Shown in pieces: positions 60,340 to 64,000 of a stretch of 64,000 bases of DNA. The DNA lies in assembly GCF_012928505.1 (NCBI RefSeq), contig NZ_JABBJN010000014.1, positions 1 to 64,000 on the forward strand, given 5' to 3'. Numbering within the stretch: the stretch's first letter is position 1; each line of letters opens with the position of its first letter. Position numbers and translations under genes: made by a program. The notes under the pieces are model-generated. The model searched no databases. It was not told the origin of the DNA and saw only the letters and a program-made list of their open reading frames with translations. The DNA comes from Achromobacter sp. Bel. Lineage in GTDB: Bacteria > Pseudomonadota > Gammaproteobacteria > Burkholderiales > Burkholderiaceae_B.

Positions 60340-61389
60340 TCAGGGCGCCGGATTCGGATGCCGCGTGTGGATCGCGTCGATCGCCTTCAGCAGTTCCGGC
60401 GACAACGTCACATCAACGCTGTCGATATTCTCCTTCAGCTGGGCAAGCGTCGTGGCACCGATCAGGTTGCTGGTGACGAACGGGCGCTGGTTCACCCAGG
60501 CCAGGGCCAGATGGGTGGGCGACATGCCGTGCTCGCGCGCCAGCGCGACGTACTCGGCGGTAGCGGCTTCGGCCTGCGGGTTGCTATAGCGGGTGAAACG
60601 CGTATAGCGGGTCAAGCGCGCGCCTTCGGGACGCGCGCCATTCAGGTACTTGCCGCAAAGCATGCCCATCGCCAGCGGCGAATACGCCAGCAAGCCCACC
60701 CCTTCATGATGGGTGAATTCGGACAAGCCAATTTCGAACACGCGGTTCAAGAGGCTGTACGCGTTCTGGATCGACACGATGCGCGGCAGCGCCTGGTTGT
60801 CGGCGTGGCGCAGGAACTGGCCAACGCCCCAAGGCGTTTCGTTGGAGACGCCCACGTGGCGCACCTTGCCGGCGCGGACGAAGTCCTGCAGGACCGACAA
60901 CGTTTCCTCGATCGGCACGGTGTGTTCGTCTTGCACCCAGGGATAGTTCAGTTGGCCGAACGTGGCCGTAGTGCGGTCGGGCCAGTGCAACTGATACAGG
61001 TCCAGGTAATCCGTCTGCAGCCGCTTCAGGCTGGCGTCCAACGCCGCCGTCAGGTTCTTGCGGTCCAGGAAGGTCTTGCCGTCGCGGATGTGGCCGGGGC
61101 GTTTGGGGTCGCGCACCGGACCGGCCACCTTGCTGGCCAGCACGATGTCCTGGCGGCGCTTGGTGCGCGCCAGCCAGGTACCGATATAGGTTTCGGTCAA
61201 GCCCTGGGTTTCGGGCTTGGGCGGTACCGGATACATCTCGGCCACGTCGACCAGGTTGACGCCGCGCGACCGCGCGTAGTCCAGTTGTTGATGCGCTTCG
61301 GCCTCGGTGTTCTGTTCGCCCCAGGTCATGGTGCCCAATCCAATCAGGCTGACATCCAGGTCGGTACGGCCGAGTTTGCGGGTTTTCAA
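60340..61389 (-). CDS. tas: Tas-type aldo/keto reductase
   Basis: The 349-residue NADP(H)-dependent AKR closely follows E. coli Tas: GLGTMTWGEQNTEAEAHQQL, NLVDVAEMYPVPPKPETQGL, TETYIGTWLARTKRR, LDASLKRLQTDYLDLYQLHW, HVGVSNETPWGVGQFL, RIVSIQNAYSLLNR and SPLAMGMLCGKYLNGARPEG. The catalytic Asp, Tyr, Lys and His of AKRs are present in these blocks. Physiological substrate unknown. It stands alone, with 43 bp to the downstream lipoprotein gene. Confidence 0.92.
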   Translation of the reverse strand: MKTRKLGRTDLDVSLIGLGTMTWGEQNTEAEAHQQLDYARSRGVNLVDVAEMYPVPPKPETQGLTETYIGTWLARTKRRQDIVLASKVAGPVRDPKRPGHIRDGKTFLDRKNLTAALDASLKRLQTDYLDLYQLHWPDRTTATFGQLNYPWVQDEHTVPIEETLSVLQDFVRAGKVRHVGVSNETPWGVGQFLRHADNQALPRIVSIQNAYSLLNRVFEIGLSEFTHHEGVGLLAYSPLAMGMLCGKYLNGARPEGARLTRYTRFTRYSNPQAEAATAEYVALAREHGMSPTHLALAWVNQRPFVTSNLIGATTLAQLKENIDSVDVTLSPELLKAIDAIHTRHPNPAP

Positions 61390-61532
61390 GTTCTGCTCCG
61401 TGCGGGGGTCTTAGTCGGGAATCGACACCTTACTCCAAGATGTTGGCGTTTCGCTGACAAGCCCCCGGAGATCCGGCAGCTTGCCTCCCCGCCCCAATCC
61501 GCATACGCTGGCGTGTCCGCGAAGGAGGCGCC

Positions 61533-62309
61533 ATGCTCAGGAATTTCGACGAATCCTATCTTTTCTTCATCGGCGTCATCGTCTTCCTGGGCATCATCGA
61601 GCTCTGCTTCCGGCTGGGCCGCCGGCAGCGCAGGCCGGCCGACGAGTCCCACCGCACGCATATCACCGCCCTGCAGACCGCCCTGCTCGGCCTGCTGGCC
61701 TTGCTGCTGGGCTTTACCTTCGCCATGTCGGTCACGCGATTCGAAGCGCGCAAGAACCTGGTGCTGGAAGAGGCCAACGCCATCGGCAACGCGTATTGGC
61801 GTTCGCAGTTGATCGCCCCGACCGCGCGGGCGCAGGTACCGCGCTTGCTGCTGGAATACACGAAAGCGGGGCTGGAACTGCACGACGCGGAAAACGACAT
61901 TCCCCGCTTCGACGCCGCCAGCGCCACGTCGCGCCGCATCGAACGCCAGATCCGCACCTTGGCCGCCGACACCGCCGACAACCCGCCGGCAATCTCGACG
62001 ATCATGTTCATCCAGGCCATCAACGAAATGGCGCAAGTCAACGAGAAGCGCCGCGTGGCGCTGGAGAACCACGTCCCCGAGCCGGTGTTCTACCTGCTGT
62101 TCATCGTCAGCGCGGGCGCCGTGGCCTATATCGCCTACGGCACCGGCCTGCACGGGCGCAGGCGGCTGACGTCGACCGGCCTCTTTGCGGCGCTGATCTC
62201 GCTGGTGCTGACGTTCATCGTCGACATCGATCAGCCGGGCACCGGCGTGATCCAGGTCAACCAGGAAAGCATGGAGCGGATGCAAAGGACGCTGGAACAA
62301 GAGCTGTAG
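61533..62309 (+). CDS. DUF4239/bestrophin-like membrane protein
   Basis: The 258-residue protein has an N-terminal helix (LFFIGVIVFLGIIELCFRLG), a second (LQTALLGLLALLLGFTFAMS), a long cytoplasmic helical region (SVTRFEARKNLVLEEANAIG, YWRSQLIAPTARAQVPRLLL), then two C-terminal helices (VFYLLFIVSAGAVAYIAYGT and STGLFAALISLVLTFIVDID). It ends with the DUF4239-type QPGTGVIQVNQESMERM motif. A channel role has been suggested for the wider fold; the function here is unknown. Confidence 0.8.
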   Translation: MLRNFDESYLFFIGVIVFLGIIELCFRLGRRQRRPADESHRTHITALQTALLGLLALLLGFTFAMSVTRFEARKNLVLEEANAIGNAYWRSQLIAPTARAQVPRLLLEYTKAGLELHDAENDIPRFDAASATSRRIERQIRTLAADTADNPPAISTIMFIQAINEMAQVNEKRRVALENHVPEPVFYLLFIVSAGAVAYIAYGTGLHGRRRLTSTGLFAALISLVLTFIVDIDQPGTGVIQVNQESMERMQRTLEQEL

Positions 62310-62358
62310 CGCGACGGCACAGCCTTTCCGTGCAGGGACGCGGCTCGACGCACGCGGT

Positions 62359-62808
62359 TTAAAACAGGTACTCCAGCAATTCGTCGCCCGCCGCGTCGAT
62401 CGTGCCCGTCGACCGCCATCCCAGATGGCGATAGAACCCGTAAGACCGCACCGCCGGATCGGTGGCGCAGCCCAGGTATAAGCGCGCAAAGCCGCGCTGG
62501 CGCAAGAGATCGGCCGTCATGTGCAGCACCGACTTGCCCACGCCCTGGCCTTCGTACTCCGGCAATAGCGCAAGCACGACGATTTCTCCCGTGTCGCGGT
62601 GTCCGAAGCAGTAACCAGCCAGCTTGCCGTCGTCGACCGCGACCACGCCCGGATACAAGCCGGATTCGATTCCCGCGCCCCAGGTTTCTTGCGTGATCCC
62701 GGCGTCGGCCAGTTCCGCTTCGGTCACGGCATTTTCTCGGGTCAGGCCGCGCAACACGATGCAGGCAGCGGCGTCTTCAGGAAGGGCAGAACGATAGGTA
62801 AGGCTCAT
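62359..62808 (-). CDS. GNAT-family N-acetyltransferase
   Basis: The 149-residue single GNAT domain starts at ATG 62808 (SLTYRSALPEDAAACIVLRG). Motif A is VVLALLPEYEGQGVGKSVLH. The late strand carries LYLGCATDPAVRSYGFYRHL. Substrate unknown. Its start is 9 bp beyond the stop of the UvrA-like gene on the same strand, so the two may form an operon. Confidence 0.88.
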   Translation of the reverse strand: MSLTYRSALPEDAAACIVLRGLTRENAVTEAELADAGITQETWGAGIESGLYPGVVAVDDGKLAGYCFGHRDTGEIVVLALLPEYEGQGVGKSVLHMTADLLRQRGFARLYLGCATDPAVRSYGFYRHLGWRSTGTIDAAGDELLEYLF

Positions 62809-62816
62809 CGGGATTC

Positions 62817-64000
62817 TTAAAAAAGTTTTTGGAGAAATGGCGCCGTCACTCCGACGCCCGCCGCGCTGACCGCCTGCGGCGTGCCTTCGGCGACGATGCG
62901 GCCGCCCTCTTCGCCCGCGCCCGGGCCGACGTCGATCATCCAATCGCTGCCCGCGACCACGCGCAGGTCGTGCTCGACGACGACGACGGTGTTGCCGGCG
63001 TCCACCAGGCCATGCAACTGGGCCATCAGCTTGTCCACATCCGCCGCATGCAGGCCGGTGGTGGGCTCGTCCAGCACGTAGAGCGTGTTGCCGCGCTGGC
63101 TGCGCTGCAATTCGGTGGCCAGCTTGATCCGCTGCGCTTCGCCGCCGGACAGTTCCGTGGCGGGTTGGCCCAGCCGCAGGTAGCCCAGGCCGATCTCGTG
63201 CAGCAGTGCCAAGGGGCGTTGCACTACCGGTTCATCCTGGAAAAAGTCCCGGGCCTCGTCGACCGTCATCGCCAGAACTTGCGCGATGTTGCGGCCGTTC
63301 CATTCGATCTCCAGCGTCTTGGCGTTGTACCGGCTGCCATGGCAGGCCGGACAAGGCGCATAGACGCTGGGCATGAACAGCAACTCGATACTGACAAAGC
63401 CCTCGCCCTCGCAGGTTTCGCATCGCCCCTGGGCGACATTGAACGAAAAACGGCCGGCGCCGTAGCGGCGCGACTTGGCCACGCGGGTGCCGGCGAACAG
63501 CTTGCGGACGTGGTCGAACAGGCCCGTGTAGGTCGCCAGATTGGAGCGGGGCGTGCGGCCGATGGGTTTCTGGTCCACGTTGACCAGCCGCTTGATGGCG
63601 TCGGCGCCGGCGTCGATGCGGCCCGTCGTGCGCGGCAGGCCGCCGGGCGGCGGCAGATCGCCTTCGGGTTCTTCAACCGCAGGCTCGTGGCCCAGATGCT
63701 CGCCGATCAATTCCACCAGCGCCTGGCTGACCAGGCTGGATTTCCCCGACCCTGACACCCCGGTCACCGCCGTGAACGCGCCCAAGGGAAAACGGGCACT
63801 CAGGCCATGCAGGTTATTGCGGTGGATATCCCGCAACGATAACCACCCCGATGGTTTCCGGGCTGGCCGGCCAGGCGCGGCCGCGCGGTCGAACAGATAC
63901 CGCGCGGTAAGCGATGCGCGCACTTTTCGCAGCCCCTCCGGCGGGCCGCTGTACAACACCTGTCCGCCATGCTGGCCCGCGCCGGGCCCGACATCCACCA
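62817..64000 (-). CDS. UvrA-type excinuclease ABC protein, C-terminal part (cut by window edge)
   Basis: About 394 C-terminal residues are present; the rest lies beyond the right edge. Visible parts are the end of the first ATPase (DVGPGAGQHGGQVLYSGPPE), the second Walker A (GVSGSGKSSLVSQAL), a zinc finger (CETCEGEGF...CPACHG), the ABC signature LSGGEAQRIKLATELQRS, and Walker B LYVLDEPTTGLHAADVDKLM with EHD-type His. The sequence is more like the UvrA2/drug-resistance UvrA paralogues than the housekeeping protein, so the main uvrA is probably elsewhere. The GNAT gene follows on the same strand. Confidence 0.9.
   Translation of the reverse strand, partial: VDVGPGAGQHGGQVLYSGPPEGLRKVRASLTARYLFDRAAAPGRPARKPSGWLSLRDIHRNNLHGLSARFPLGAFTAVTGVSGSGKSSLVSQALVELIGEHLGHEPAVEEPEGDLPPPGGLPRTTGRIDAGADAIKRLVNVDQKPIGRTPRSNLATYTGLFDHVRKLFAGTRVAKSRRYGAGRFSFNVAQGRCETCEGEGFVSIELLFMPSVYAPCPACHGSRYNAKTLEIEWNGRNIAQVLAMTVDEARDFFQDEPVVQRPLALLHEIGLGYLRLGQPATELSGGEAQRIKLATELQRSQRGNTLYVLDEPTTGLHAADVDKLMAQLHGLVDAGNTVVVVEHDLRVVAGSDWMIDVGPGAGEEGGRIVAEGTPQAVSAAGVGVTAPFLQKLF

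Noticed and set aside
1-64000. Insertion sequences, integrases, prophage or CRISPR arrays
   Set aside because: No transposase, integrase or regular repeat-spacer pattern was seen on either strand.

Overview
This 64 kb window is a G+C-rich chromosomal segment of a betaproteobacterium. It is most likely from the Alcaligenaceae, of Achromobacter/Bordetella type. That is inferred from gene content: a Bordetella-style trimeric porin, a DUF4148 protein, cyoABCD followed by SURF1, tandem FecI/FecR/TonB-receptor cassettes and many small MFS/AraC pairs. No rRNA, tRNA, CRISPR array, integrase or transposase was found. The window reads as core-plus-accessory chromosome rather than an island. Both ends cut genes: a FecR anti-sigma on the left and a UvrA-type ABC protein on the right.

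Region 1 (1-9.3 kb): two complete iron-starvation sigma factor / anti-sigma / TonB-dependent siderophore receptor cassettes and the start of a third, all on the minus strand, with Fur-box-like palindromes ahead of the sigma genes. Region 2 (9.3-17.9 kb): a PTS EIIC-EAL fusion, a Band-7 protein preceded by a coupled 38-residue membrane ORF, a protealysin-like M4 protease with an emfourin-like inhibitor, and a nimR/nimT-like divergent pair. Region 3 (18-22.1 kb): a tripartite DHA2-type efflux pump (MFS, HlyD, NodT/OprM). Region 4 (22.1-31.1 kb): tam, terC divergent from an nhaR-like regulator, several secreted or membrane hypotheticals, a YdcF/SanA-type protein, an acetylpolyamine amidohydrolase-like enzyme and an MHS-type transporter.

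Region 5 (31.3-36.3 kb): the cytochrome bo3 ubiquinol oxidase operon cyoABCD plus SURF1, closed by a strong terminator. Region 6 (36.3-39.7 kb): an NAD-salvage unit (NrtR-type Nudix regulator, PRPP synthetase, nicotinamide phosphoribosyltransferase) with an inverted repeat over the -10 of the prs-nadV promoter. Region 7 (39.9-48 kb): a porin, an AraC/Bcr-type efflux pair with a perfect 8-bp inverted repeat between them, an ankyrin protein, a ParB-like lipoprotein, a GST / YafY-type regulator pair and a GvpU-like protein. Region 8 (48-53.7 kb): an RcsC-like hybrid kinase and an RcsB-like regulator next to a divergent EAL protein that has lost its catalytic motifs. A sequence close to the enterobacterial RcsAB box lies in the shared intergenic region. 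This is the most interesting candidate system. Region 9 (53.8-64 kb): a Tat-exported phospholipase C with a tiny upstream lipoprotein, a MarR-GNAT fusion with paired operators on its promoter, tag overlapping a LprI-like gene, a phosphoesterase, a collapsed TonB-receptor remnant, tas, a DUF4239 protein, a GNAT acetyltransferase and the UvrA-like protein.

All functional names come from reading motifs and recalled family features. No database search was run.
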